DNA from: Prunus persica
Taxonomy: Eukaryota > Streptophyta > Magnoliopsida > Rosales > Rosaceae
Reading direction: 5' to 3'
NCBI RefSeq assembly: GCF_000346465.2
Contig: NC_034011.1
Span: 7,656,611-7,720,610, forward strand
DNA: 64,000 bases
Shown here: positions 10,841-20,786 of the stretch, in pieces
Layout: each line of letters opens with the position of its first letter
Position numbering within the stretch: position 1 is the first letter of the stretch
The notes under the pieces: model-generated
Database searches by the model: none
Seen by the model: only the letters and a program-made list of their open reading frames with translations
What the model was told of the DNA's origin: nothing
Made by a program: the position numbers and the translations under genes

Positions 10841-10843
10841 TAA

Positions 10844-11640
10844 ATCCGTGGATCACGTCAGCGGAGATATTATGATTGCTTGATTTTCTCTCGTTTTGGA
10901 AAATTCTGAATCATCATCAACCTCCTTGAATTCTTTCCTTGTGAGGCCTCGTCACGTGCACACTGACCTCTGGAAATCTTGGGCGTGAATTTGTGGCTTG
11001 GGCTTAGACCTCCGAGATTTCATCTTGACATCCGGTGGAACCTCGTGCCCTTTGAGTTTTTATGATTCTAGAGTTGGCTGACCATCCGCCAAGGTGGGAG
11101 GTATGGGAACTCCAAATATTTGGATGTTGGGCTTGGCTCCACGTTGAACTCTCTTTGAGTTCTCAATATATTCAAATATTGGGAACTTGGTGAACATACC
11201 TCCTGCCGAACTTCAACTCCCTTGGCGGAAATACCTCCCGCAGAACTTCAGCTTTCTTGGCCCAACTTTGCTTGCTCAAGTGTTGTGAGGAGGGCACCCA
11301 GGTAGGCAATGAGAAAATCCACCCTGGCCCAGCTTTTTGCCAAAGGAGTCACCAACCAAGGTATTTAAGGAGTGCTTGGCCCAACTTTATGAGAAGTGTC
11401 CGGCCACATTTTCAAAAGAAAGCGTTCAGCCAATTTTGCAAGGATACGCCTAGCCTTTTTTTTTTTTTTGAGAAGGCACCATGGCCGCTAGAATTTCTCG
11501 ACTAGGAATTCCACCGCTAGGAATTCTTTAACCACTAGGAATTCTCTGCAGCTAGGAACTCCACCGCTAGGAATTCTTCCTAGAAATTCTAGGCTGCTAG
11601 GAGTTGCGCCACTAGGAATTACTCCTTTGCGGATTGCGTG
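10844..11640. repeat. Repeat-derived DNA with degenerate GCTAGGAATTC tandem repeats
   Basis: Non-coding. From about 11490 to 11625 the phrase CCGCTAGGAATTC recurs about eight times with drift at roughly 15-30 bp spacing. Upstream (11195-11450) a different phrase family around CTTGGC(GGAAATACCTCC)/CTTGGCCCAACTTT recurs. Open frames here translate to low-complexity nonsense, so I treat it as decayed repeat. Confidence 0.5.
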
Positions 11641-11849
11641 AATTTTGACCACCCCAAAACACTACCATATTGGATTTAAATCATCCAATAAAAAGTAACT
11701 CATAATCTGATATGCACTCGCTGAGGAGTCTTGGGTTAAAGGGATGCGCTTAATAACCTTCAAATTTGAAGCCAGGGGTTTCATCTTGACTGTTATAGAT
11801 ACCGATCTGCAGGTCCAATGTACTCACTTGAGGCAAATAAATCATACTC

Positions 11850-12480
11850 TATTTCGAGTAGCCTTCTCGACCGAGGAAACAAAGTCCTATATTTCATCAG
11901 GACGATCCGACGAAGTGGTTTTCTAGTTCTTTCGTCCCCTTATCTACTGACTTGGATTGGGAACCCATGAGATGAGACATAAAAGAACTAGAATTCCCAT
12001 TCCTCTGTTGTGGGTGGCCATGGAACAGACAGAATAAACGGACTCTGCTGCTGATGCTGAAACGAGCTAGTTCTTCGCGAAAGAATCGTCGTATGAGGGC
12101 TTTTTTATAGTCTTTCTCAATTCTAGGCAATCCAGGAAATCCATCAAGACAGATAAATCTAGGCTAGATGCTCCTTGCTTGTGAAGCGGCATACCACATA
12201 CCGAAAAAAAGAAGAAAGAGTTTGTTTTTATTGGATATGCGAAGAACCAAAAGAGGGGTCGAAGCGTGTCAGGTTGAAAGAGAGTACCTGGGGGGCTAGC
12301 CTACTGATAGAAAGAGACTGAGAAACAAAACCCGGCCGGTCTTAGCTCTGCAAATCGCGAGTTTAAACTCCCTTTCGAGGTAAAAAAATAGTACGGTACA
12401 TAGGAGGCTGGTCTTTCTCAACGTGGTGTATAGCACGAAAAACCTTTCGATACAAGAAGGGGCGGTTTGATGCAACGATC
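11850..12480. other. Possible nuclear insertion of mitochondrial DNA (NUMT)
   Basis: This stretch is visibly less AT-rich than its surroundings and lacks homopolymer tracts. Its wording (for example CCCGGCCGGTCTTAGCTCTG, GGGGCGGTTTGATGC) looks like plant mitochondrial intergenic DNA. An open frame on the minus strand (11897-12130, 77 codons) encodes a basic peptide that I do not recognise. No standard mitochondrial gene was identified, so the call rests on composition and style only. Edges are approximate. Confidence 0.38.
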
Positions 12481-14868
12481 AAATCTTAATAATATGTTGT
12501 GACCCGTTTTTCTTTTCTTTATTGCTGATTTCTCTCAATGAAATTTGCCATGTTGCACTAAGTTACTTACGGAATCTCAAATATCTCTCGACGCCGAATC
12601 CTTGTCTAGTGTTTGTTTACTGAGGGGGCTAGTTGATGCCTAGAATATGGTTTTATTTATATTTGTTGTTGGTTAGGTCTTAAAGCATTTGTAGGCTTCT
12701 GTCCTAATTTTTGTTTACTTTTGTTTAGTCGTAATACCATGCGTGTACAAGTTCCAAGTTTGAATCGCCTTCTAGATAATGAAGGTAAATAGGTTTTAAA
12801 AAAAACTTGGAGCAACTGAGGATCTCCATTATGTTGCCATTAGTTTCTTTCTTACATTATGTTGCTATGTGTTTTACTTGTTTTCCATCTGTTGTTTGGT
12901 TTAGGAAAGACTTTCTGCAGAATGTACTTCAATGCCATTGCTTCTTCATTTATTTTTTTCCTGCAGAATTCATTTTAGATTTGCCTTTTTTTTGTTTTTT
13001 ATGTTTTTTTTTTTGTGTGGTTTCTTCCTTCTTACTTTCTCATTGGACTTAATTGAATCTTTTTGCTCTAATAATAAATCAGAAATTTCAAAAGAAAAAT
13101 TACACTAAATATTTAATGAGTGCAGAAATGTGTGTCTGCTCTTAATTTGAAAACTCATGTTATAGATACTATATGAACTCACAGTACTAAATTCTTCGTT
13201 AGTCCAATGTTGAAAATAACTGTATATTAAACCAGCAAATGTTTCCATTACACGAGTCTGAGAAAGAAATTGGCGCGAAGAATGATTTGAGAAAACCATT
13301 GTGTTTTTACAGCCAATCTGACAAGGTTAAGGGAGACAAGGGTATAGTTAGTACTTTAATGATTGTTAAAACTAGTTAATCTCATTAATTGACCCTCACT
13401 CATCACTCTACAATAAATAATGCATCTTTTTTTTGGCAAAAGACGAGGTATTCAAATTTGGAATCTAAACTAAGGTAATGTGTTCGACTCTCCCTCGCCA
13501 ATATCGCTTGGGGAGAGTGCTAGCAACCTTCTCTCTTAAAACAATGTTATTAATGCATTACACCAACTTTTTTTTTTCTTTCCAAATTGATCCCAATTAA
13601 GCAGGGATAAATACCACTAGAACTCTTTCAATTTCTTACATCACAATAACTCAGTCGAACTTCACATCTAGATCCTAGTATTTCCATTTTGTTGATCTGG
13701 TTAAACCAGATTTTTGTTCTGTTTCAGAAGCACATAGATGCCTAGAATTTGGTTTTGTTTTGTCGCGGTTAGGTCTTAAACCCTTTGTTCAACAATGCCA
13801 AGTTGTGCAGAATTTATTTTACTCTTAATCAGCAATCTGCTTTCTTTTTAAGGAGGTAATTCATGCTAGTGCTCTTAATTTGCAAACCGTCAAATTCGCA
13901 TTGTATAGTTCCATTTTTTCTTTTTTACTGCAAATTGGAAGGATAAACACTTCATACTCACTCATTTAGAAAACCCCTGTTTTACAAGAGTGACGATGTA
14001 AGTATCACAAAAGAGACTGCAATCTTGCATTTATTAACAATCGTCCCCTATATTTTGATAGACCTATTACTTGAATTCCAAGTTCCCCAAAATAGAGAGA
14101 AAAAGTTACCAGCCCTTCCTAAGAACAGGGCCAAGACTGCAAATTCTGCTGCATGGCAGGATTGACAACTGGGAATGGTACTGATAATAACTTATATGGT
14201 GATAGATGAGCATAGCCAATGTCAAAAGACAATGAGAAGTTCTGAACAGCTCTACCATTCGCGTATAAAATCACAACAACATATAAACAATTTAAACTTG
14301 AGAAGCAGGCAGGGCTAACTCTCTCCGCACAAGATAGTTAACGAAAAAAGGTTCACGACGCTGGATAATTTGGATAGAAATACTTAGGTGAAATGCAGAG
14401 GAATTATCTTTAATCATGTGAAACACGTGAAATCCCTTCGTGCACAAGCAATTTCTGCAGTCATATAAGATCAGGCTTTAAAATGATTTGAAAAAAATCG
14501 GTCTGACACCTCGTATATGCAGCTAATATTTACTTGAAATGTAAAGAGAAAAGAGAGAAATTCGTTTAAACCTCAAACTAATAGAAATATATTGAAAACA
14601 ACAGAACCCTACAATTATGTAGCTTGAAAGAAAAATATTCGGTCATAATTAAAAAACTAGCTATATTTGTTGCAACCAATTATGTCCAAAGGAAGGAGAA
14701 GCTACCAGAGCAGCCCGATGAGACTTGTCGAGTCCTTCAATTAAACTGAGAGTTTCATATTCTGGAACCTGCCCTTCATTATCTTGTGCAATATCTGAAA
14801 GTCTCCGAAGTCTTCACTTCCATCTCACCAATGTGTTTGTAACTTGAAGGGTGTCGTCTTTGAACACA
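12481..14868. other. Intergenic, contains a diverged direct duplication
   Basis: No gene. The phrase GATGCCTAGAATWTGGTTTT followed by GGTTAGGTCTTAAA occurs at about 12636-12680 and 13737-13785, and CTCTTAATTTG(A/C)AAAC at about 13139 and 13874. The two halves therefore look like shortened copies of one another. Pyrimidine-rich DNA (12940-13050) would look like an ORF but has no domain. About 14700-14868 is the 3' flank of the NLR gene. Confidence 0.45.
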
Positions 14869-17736
14869 TTAAATATTAATTTTGATATTTGGGATGTGAG
14901 AAATTTTGAACCACTCTTTTCCTTTCTCCTTTTGGCAATGTTTTTGGAGAATTTTACACTTGTTGATCGTCAAATTCTGCAGTGGTATTCTTCGGAGGAA
15001 GTATGGAAGCACTTTAATGCAAAAGCAAGAGTCAATCTCTAAGGTATGAAGACTTGGCATTATTTTGATAGAAGCATCTCCTTTCATGGACCTTGCACTC
15101 CCTACCCATGCATTCCACTTGAACAAGGATGAAAATCGAAGTTCCCTCAATTTCGGGAATGAAATAATAGATGAGTTCTCTGACCCACCAGAATCTATTC
15201 CCAAAAACTCACACCCAACCTTTTTCATGCTACTCATAAGACATATTTCCAATGATTCAAGGGATGGGAGTTTCCCCAAAGGAGGTAAAGACTCACAATC
15301 TGAGCAGGAATGCAGGATAAGCCTTCTCAAATTTGTTAACCGCAGCATCCAATCTGGAGATATGGTGGTGCCTCGATATTTTCGAATCTCTAAAGATTCC
15401 AAATTTGGATGTGGTTGTAAAGCTTCAAGTATAATTTTATCTTTAAGTCTCCTCTCTTCACTCCAATCAAAATCTAGATTCAAATCAACAAGGTTCCCTC
15501 TAGTAATGAGTTCTACTTTCTCAGCCGCAGTCACATTTTGTAGGTTTCCACACCTACAAATATGAAGATACCCTTCGAGGTTCAAATTTTTCAAATCTCC
15601 CAGCTTAAATGCTTCTTCCTCATCATCACATGGTACAACAAGCATATCGAGTGTTTGAAGAGAAGTCAGCTTCGCAATTCCCCTCGGCAAACTCTCTAGA
15701 TTAAAACAATAATCAAGGTGAAGATGTCTTAAGTTCACTAGTTTCCCCATCCCTTCTGGTAGTTTTCTAATTTGCATGCAATTGTTGATCAACAAGGTTT
15801 GCAAGTTCGATAAATCACACAATGTCTCCGGCAATATTTCCAACTCATCATTACTAGATAAATTGAGATATCTCAAATGTATGAACTTACCAACCTCCTG
15901 TGGTAGTTCTTTGAACCAGCAGCGACTCAAATTTAATGTTCTAAGACATGTTAGATGCACGAATGTCCCGGGATTTATCGGAACATTCATTGAACACAAA
16001 GTGAAGAGGGTGCGCAGTCCTTTTCTGTTGTGCGTTGAGATAGGAATTGCATCCCCAGGTGCTAGGACAAAAGTAGAATGACGAGCCCCTTTAATGTCTG
16101 GCTCTCCTATGTAACCCCCCAGTGCTTGGACAAAAGTAGAATGAAGGGCACTTTCAACGTCTGGCTCTTCAACACAATCAACACCCGTGATAAAGCATTC
16201 ATATCTAGTGACATATTGGGCCAAGAGATGCACCAAGTCATGCATCTTGCATTTGATAATATTTCCTTTATAATCTCTTTCGAAATCCTGGAAGAAAGAC
16301 CGCATTGCTAAGTTCATAAAGTATTCTTGACCTAACATTTCCTTCTCTTTGTTTCTGTCAACACTGAGACCAAGAAAACCTTGTGACATCCACATTTTAA
16401 TTAAATTGTCTCTCTCAATCACGTGATCTTTCGGAAAAATTGCGCAATATGAGAAACAACATCTTAGTGCAGGAGACAAATCATGATAACTAAACAGAAG
16501 CAGGTCAAAAGTGCTTATGTTGTTTGCATGTCCCAATTCCCAGATCATCTCTCGCAAAACAGATTCCCACTCTCCTCTACTACTCTTAAAGTGCAGGAGA
16601 CCCCCGATGACCTTTATCGCAAGAGGCAAGCCATAGCAGATCTTCACAATTTTCTTACCAATTTTTTCTAGTTGTTTGCACTCACTTGCATCCCTTCCAA
16701 AAAATGCAATTTGCCTAAATGTCAACCAAGAAGATTCTTGTGACAATGCATTTAGATGAATCATCCTAGTTGCTCCAATCCTCTTAGCCATGCGCTCAGT
16801 TCTTGCGGTCACCAAAATTCTACTGCCCGCCACACCAAAACGCAAAAGCTTCCAAAGAAGATAACCCTTCGAAAAGTCTGCATCCCGGGGATCCCACACA
16901 TTATCCAACACAAGAAGGAACTTCTTTCCTGAAACAGATGCACGAATACTCTCGAGTAAAGCTTCCAATTCAACCAAGTTTGATGTCTTAGTTTTTTGGG
17001 CAATAACTTGAAGAATTTCTTCAGCAATCCTCAACTCACGAGACGAAAACGACTTACACACCCAAATTCTCAAATCAAAATGAGCTTTAACCTTTTGATC
17101 ATTATATACTAAGTGTGCAAGAGTGGTTTTCCCAATTCCACCCACACCAACAATGGAGATGACACCAGGCCCCCTAACCACACCCTCTTCACTACTCTCA
17201 GATACCAAATTTCTTATTAACATCTTCTGATCTTCATCTCGACCATATAAACTCGGTTCTTCAATCAATTTATGGGAGGTAGAAATTCCTGTTCCTACTC
17301 TCTCCGGCTGATCAATCTCTCTGTACTTTCTAAACCTGAACCCATGACTCTCAGCGAAAATCACACTCAGTCTTTCCCTCAAACACTTAATACGACGTCG
17401 TTGACCGACCCGATTGACTAATTGACTGCAGCAAAAGCAAGAGGTAAGCCGAGAAAAGCATACCTTCATCAAAACGAAAGCTTTCTTTGTTCCATGAGTT
17501 TCTTCTTCCAATTTGGGTATGGCAGTGCTCAACTCATCCAACACGTCTTCGATGTCGCAGCTCACGTCTTTGAGCTTCTCCAACCACACTCTCACGCGCT
17601 CCTCTTTCACTCGCCTCTTCTCTGCATCCTCCAGCACTGGTTCAATGTGGCGGAGGATTCCGGTGAGCTCTGTAAATTCCTCCTTTCCGTCCAGTTGGTC
17701 TAACAGTCTGGAAACCAGGGCAAGTGCATCAGCCAT
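14869..17736 (-). CDS. CC-NB-LRR disease-resistance protein (RGA-like), 955 aa, single exon
   Basis: Full-length intracellular immune receptor. Order: coiled coil (Rx_N, 1 to about 130) with the EDVID-type DIEDVLDELS at 61-70; NB-ARC with P-loop GVGGIGKTT (197-205), kinase-2 LLVLDNVW (274-281), RNBS-B GSRILVT (304-310), GLPLA (369-373) and MHD in KMHDLVH (498-500); LRRs from about 570 to 930. Kinase-2 reads LDNVW where LDDVW is usual, so the second acidic residue is Asn. A tandem 21-residue duplication lies between MHD and the LRRs (about 523-560). I chose the ATG at 17734-17736 because it begins the family-typical MADAL; the frame stays open for another 103 codons upstream, but these translate the low-complexity leader. 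NLRs bind ATP/ADP and trigger defence on effector recognition; the specificity cannot be read here. Confidence 0.93.
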   Translation of the reverse strand: MADALALVSRLLDQLDGKEEFTELTGILRHIEPVLEDAEKRRVKEERVRVWLEKLKDVSCDIEDVLDELSTAIPKLEEETHGTKKAFVLMKVCFSRLTSCFCCSQLVNRVGQRRRIKCLRERLSVIFAESHGFRFRKYREIDQPERVGTGISTSHKLIEEPSLYGRDEDQKMLIRNLVSESSEEGVVRGPGVISIVGVGGIGKTTLAHLVYNDQKVKAHFDLRIWVCKSFSSRELRIAEEILQVIAQKTKTSNLVELEALLESIRASVSGKKFLLVLDNVWDPRDADFSKGYLLWKLLRFGVAGSRILVTARTERMAKRIGATRMIHLNALSQESSWLTFRQIAFFGRDASECKQLEKIGKKIVKICYGLPLAIKVIGGLLHFKSSRGEWESVLREMIWELGHANNISTFDLLLFSYHDLSPALRCCFSYCAIFPKDHVIERDNLIKMWMSQGFLGLSVDRNKEKEMLGQEYFMNLAMRSFFQDFERDYKGNIIKCKMHDLVHLLAQYVTRYECFITGVDCVEEPDVESALHSTFVQALGGYIGEPDIKGARHSTFVLAPGDAIPISTHNRKGLRTLFTLCSMNVPINPGTFVHLTCLRTLNLSRCWFKELPQEVGKFIHLRYLNLSSNDELEILPETLCDLSNLQTLLINNCMQIRKLPEGMGKLVNLRHLHLDYCFNLESLPRGIAKLTSLQTLDMLVVPCDDEEEAFKLGDLKNLNLEGYLHICRCGNLQNVTAAEKVELITRGNLVDLNLDFDWSEERRLKDKIILEALQPHPNLESLEIRKYRGTTISPDWMLRLTNLRRLILHSCSDCESLPPLGKLPSLESLEICLMSSMKKVGCEFLGIDSGGSENSSIISFPKLRELRFSSLFKWNAWVGSARSMKGDASIKIMPSLHTLEIDSCFCIKVLPYFLRRIPLQNLTINKCKILQKHCQKEKGKEWFKISHIPNIKINI
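16059..16184 (-). repeat. 63-bp in-frame tandem duplication inside the NLR
   Basis: Two diverged copies with exact 63-bp period (GTGCTWGGACAAAAGTAGAATG begins at 16059 and again at 16122). It adds 21 residues and preserves the reading frame. It lies in the linker between the winged-helix/MHD segment and the first LRR. The related fossil at 4492-5515 has only one copy at this position. Confidence 0.9.
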
Positions 17737-17824
17737 GATCGGAGCTTGGAGCTTGAAGCTTGATTGGCAAGAAAGACAGAAAAAGGGGCGGCTATATACA
17801 AAATGAAAAAAGGAAAGACGGAGA

Positions 17825-17930
17825 CTTTCATTGGAAAAAAAGAAAAGGAAAGAAAGATTTTCTTTTGAAAAAAAAAAAGGAAAGAGAAAGATTTTCTTTT
17901 GAAAAAAAAAAGGGAAAAGGTTAAGAGAAA
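17825..17930. repeat. Purine-rich tandem repeats in the NLR leader
   Basis: Three roughly 38-bp copies of AAAGAAAGATTTTCTTTTG plus an A run, just upstream of the NLR start. On the transcribed strand they are pyrimidine-rich (TTTCTTTT), a common feature of plant 5' UTRs. They keep the frame open upstream and cause the spurious N-terminal extension. Confidence 0.7.
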
Positions 17931-18136
17931 GATACATATTTGTACAAAAACTGGAAAGAAATAACAAATATTTACAGAGCCGAATATTATAAAGGTGAGT
18001 TTGCGTAGCTGACAAGGCCTCAACACTAATTTCTTGTTTAGTCACAAGCTTGGACTATAAGACTGGATAAAATATTTATCAGTTTCTATAGTTTTACCCT
18101 AGAAAACTAATTTCACACATCATACGATATGCATGT

Positions 18137-18723
18137 TGTTGATTATTGCCTCAAACCAATAGTCAACAATATCGGCAAATTGACAAGTTGCAATGTGAAT
18201 GCATTAATTGGCTTTTACAATAGTCAAAAGTGATGGCTATTGACAAGTTGCAATGGGAATGCATTAATTAGCTTTCACAAATGGTGGTAGGCTATTGTTG
18301 ACTTGCCTAACCTTTGGCTTCTTTGAGAAGCCACTTCCTTTGGCTATAAATTGGAAGCAAATGGTTTCATTTGAAGAATCCAACCAAGTGTTGAGTAGAA
18401 GAGAAAAATAGCAAGAAAGGCATTTTGCCAAAGAGAGAAACAAATTCTCTCTAGTTGTTCTTTGCTTTGTATCATTGTTTTCTCTTCCTTTGTGAGTGAA
18501 TGAGGTTGAGTGTATTTGGGTCTTTGGGAAATTGAGTGGTAAACACTATTGTATATCCTCATTGATTATAGTGGAATACTCCGTCGTCTCCAAACTGGAT
18601 GTAGGCAATTGCCGAACCAGTATAAATCTTGGTGTTCTTCTTGTTGTAATTTTCTGTTCAATTTTTTTCCTGCCAGTAGTTGTTTATTTTTCACTCACAG
18701 TTGGTTGACGCTTCCGCACAACA
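18137..18723 (+). mobile_element. Solo LTR, Ty1/copia type, 587 bp
   Basis: Begins TGTTGATTATTG, ends CGCACAACA, and is flanked by a perfect 5-bp target duplication CATGT (18132-18136 and 18724-18728). Inside, the stretch around 18590-18640 (GGATGTAGGCAATTGCCGAACC, then AATCTTGGTGTTCTTCTTG) is the conserved R/U5 wording of many plant copia LTRs, which sets the orientation as plus. Two imperfect 60-bp repeats starting at 18181 and 18241 form the U3. No internal domain, PBS or second LTR is present, so the element was lost by LTR-LTR recombination. Confidence 0.85.
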
Positions 18724-18728
18724 CATGT

Positions 18729-19235
18729 GAGACCGATATTATTTGAGAAGTTGAGAAGAAATTAAAAAATAAATAAAGTAAAGTAGTGAGAGAAAAATAT
18801 GGGAGATTTTTTTTTTTTTGGTCTTTTTAATAATCATTAATTACTATTTTATTCTTATTATATTAACTTGTTTTTACTTAGTTTAATTTAAACTAACATC
18901 TCTACACGCATGACGTGCCACTTCATTAATTATGTCTTCAAGCTCCATTAGCCTCTAGGAATTTCATAGTATGCATGAATCCTGAATTTTAGAGGCATTA
19001 TTTAAAACAAAGGTGGAGATTAAGACCACTTAATTATTGTCATGTAAATTGGTTAATTTCAATTTCTTATCATGAATTCTCACCTTTAAAGTATGTTTGT
19101 GCCTGCATTCTCAATTTTAACACTTAAGTACCTTAATCTTTTTAATTTTTTACAATCTTATTCTGTCATTAACTTCACGTTCAAAATTTTCGTTAAATCC
19201 CTATGTGACAGACCTGAGTCTCACCTATTCACCAG
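18729..19235. other. Intergenic, no gene seen
   Basis: AT-rich single-copy-looking DNA between the copia solo LTR and the LINE fossil. No ORF, inverted repeat or tandem array of note. Confidence 0.5.
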
Positions 19236-19239
19236 TTCC

Positions 19240-19530
19240 GATGTCAGTTGAAGGAAATGGTGTCTTTTGCACGTTCTGTTTTACAAGCCAAGGCTATAGC
19301 TCTTCGTAATGCAGTTTATTCGGCCCGAAAGTTTAATTTGAAAAAGCTAATTAATGAAGAAGATTCTCAAGCTCTTATTTAGATCTTACGCAAGAAGAGT
19401 CAATATCCATGGAATATAGCTATAATTATTCAAGATATCCAATTCATGATTAAAGATTTTGAAGGGATACACATCTGACATGTTTTCAGAGAAGCAAATA
19501 AATAAACTTGCGATGGGTTTTGCTAATATT
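19240..19530 (+). pseudogene. Plant LINE-type RNase H (RVT_3) fossil
   Basis: Translates in one main frame to an RNase H-like segment: a leading AxALRNAVYSARK helix, the EEDSQALI acidic strand (19356-19376), PWNI, and the terminal HVFREAN motif (about 19480-19500). Two in-frame stops interrupt it (TAG after QALI near 19380, TGA before HVFREAN near 19478). This domain is typical of the C-terminal end of plant L1-like LINE polyproteins. No reverse transcriptase flanks it, so it is an isolated 3' fragment. Confidence 0.6.
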
Positions 19531-19786
19531 GGTCGGTTAAAAGGACTCCAAAGGGAAAGGGGTCGTAGTTTATTTATTTATTTAGTTTTTTTGGGTTAAA
19601 AAAATAAATAAATAAATAAAATGAGTGCGAAGCTGGTCGCTACGAATCCTACACGTGGTTGAGAAATTAAAACCCCACAGCCAAACACGACGCCATAAGA
19701 TGCACCCGAGCCTGCCTGAGTTTGTTTGACGGCTCAAATAAACCACAAGAGAAAAAGTGCGAGGAAGTGAGAAGAAGCAAAAGAAG

Positions 19787-20786
19787 ATGAGCAGCGAGCC
19801 CAAAACCAGTAGCGCAACTGGAGGAGGAGGAGGAGGAGGAGGAGCAGGAGGAAGGGGATTTAGGGCGAAAATGGAGCACTACATGTACAGCGGTGAGAAG
19901 AAGCACGTATTTGCTGGCATCGTTCTTGTCAGCGCCGTCTTTGCCGTTCCTTGGTACCTCATGACTCGAGGTTTGTTTATCTTTCTCACTATTTTTTTGG
20001 ATTTTCGCGCTGTCTTTTTGGGTTTAATCACAATGCAGCTGCAAATTTTAGGTTTTGGAATTTTCCTAATTTTTCTTGGCAACCAAACAGTGGAAATGTG
20101 TAAATTGGATCAAGTGGTTCCATTCTACTACACAGATCAGTTTAAATTAAATTCATCGAAATGTGTAAATTGGGTCAAGTGTTTACTGATTGCTCGAGCC
20201 TCCTTTGTGTATTTAGTGAATAATTAGATTTGGGTTATGACTATCTGAGCTATGGGAATTACAATCATTTGTATTTATGAATTAATATTTATTTATTTGG
20301 TTTTTTTATATGTAAAATAATATATATAAGCTCATCTTAATATGCATGTTGTCATAGGAAATTTGGGGCTCCTCTAATCTCAGTGGCATTTTGTTCTGCT
20401 CTCTTATTGTGTGTTGTGTGTTGTGTGTAAAAAAGAAAGGGGAAAAGACAATGTGCACTGTGATTTTGACTACCATATTGTAGGTAAATACATGGTACTA
20501 TTTTCATGGTAGTTTCTTTAGTTGATGGTTGTAATCCATGAATGTGCCTTGTATGAATGGGGTTCGTACTTCATTATCAGATTTTGTTTCGGTTGCCGGT
20601 TGATTTGCCCGTCTCCCTTTCATATGCATAAGGGGAGTTATACTGCTGGTATTTTATCTGCCTAATGTAATTCAAACTGTGTTCTCTCCTGTAGGGGCAA
20701 AGCATCAATCCCATCAAGATTACTTAGAGAAAGCTGATAAGGCAAGGAGCCAAAGACTTTCTTCAGGGGCTTCTTCTGCTAAATGA
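19787..20786 (+). CDS. Small single-pass membrane protein, 91 aa, two exons, function unknown
   Basis: Exons 19787-19970 and 20695-20786. The donor is CGAG|GTTTGT and the acceptor TCCTGTAG|GGG; joining restores a Gly codon and one frame to TGA at 20784-20786. The protein has a Gly-rich N-terminus (about residues 13-23, encoded by a GGA microsatellite), a basic stretch, one hydrophobic segment HVFAGIVLVSAVFAVPWYLM (about 39-58), and a charged C-terminal tail ending in a Ser-rich stretch. I recognise it as the kind of small conserved plant membrane protein left uncharacterised in annotations, but cannot name a function. The ATG at 19787 sits in AAGATGAGC. An open frame reading through the donor codes only for intron. 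Confidence 0.72.

Noticed and set aside
11257..11505. 82-codon ORF in the repeat block
   Set aside because: Repeat-derived nonsense with no domain, overlapping degenerate tandem repeats.
12340..12400. tRNA-like sequence in the possible NUMT
   Set aside because: Some stem-like words but no cloverleaf or TTC loop could be built.
15065..16671. Several plus-strand ORFs opposite the NLR
   Set aside because: Antisense shadows of the LRR and NB-ARC coding sequence.
17737..18045. 103-codon N-terminal extension of the NLR frame
   Set aside because: It translates the repeat-rich leader into Phe/Ser/Lys low complexity; the family start MADAL fits the ATG at 17736.
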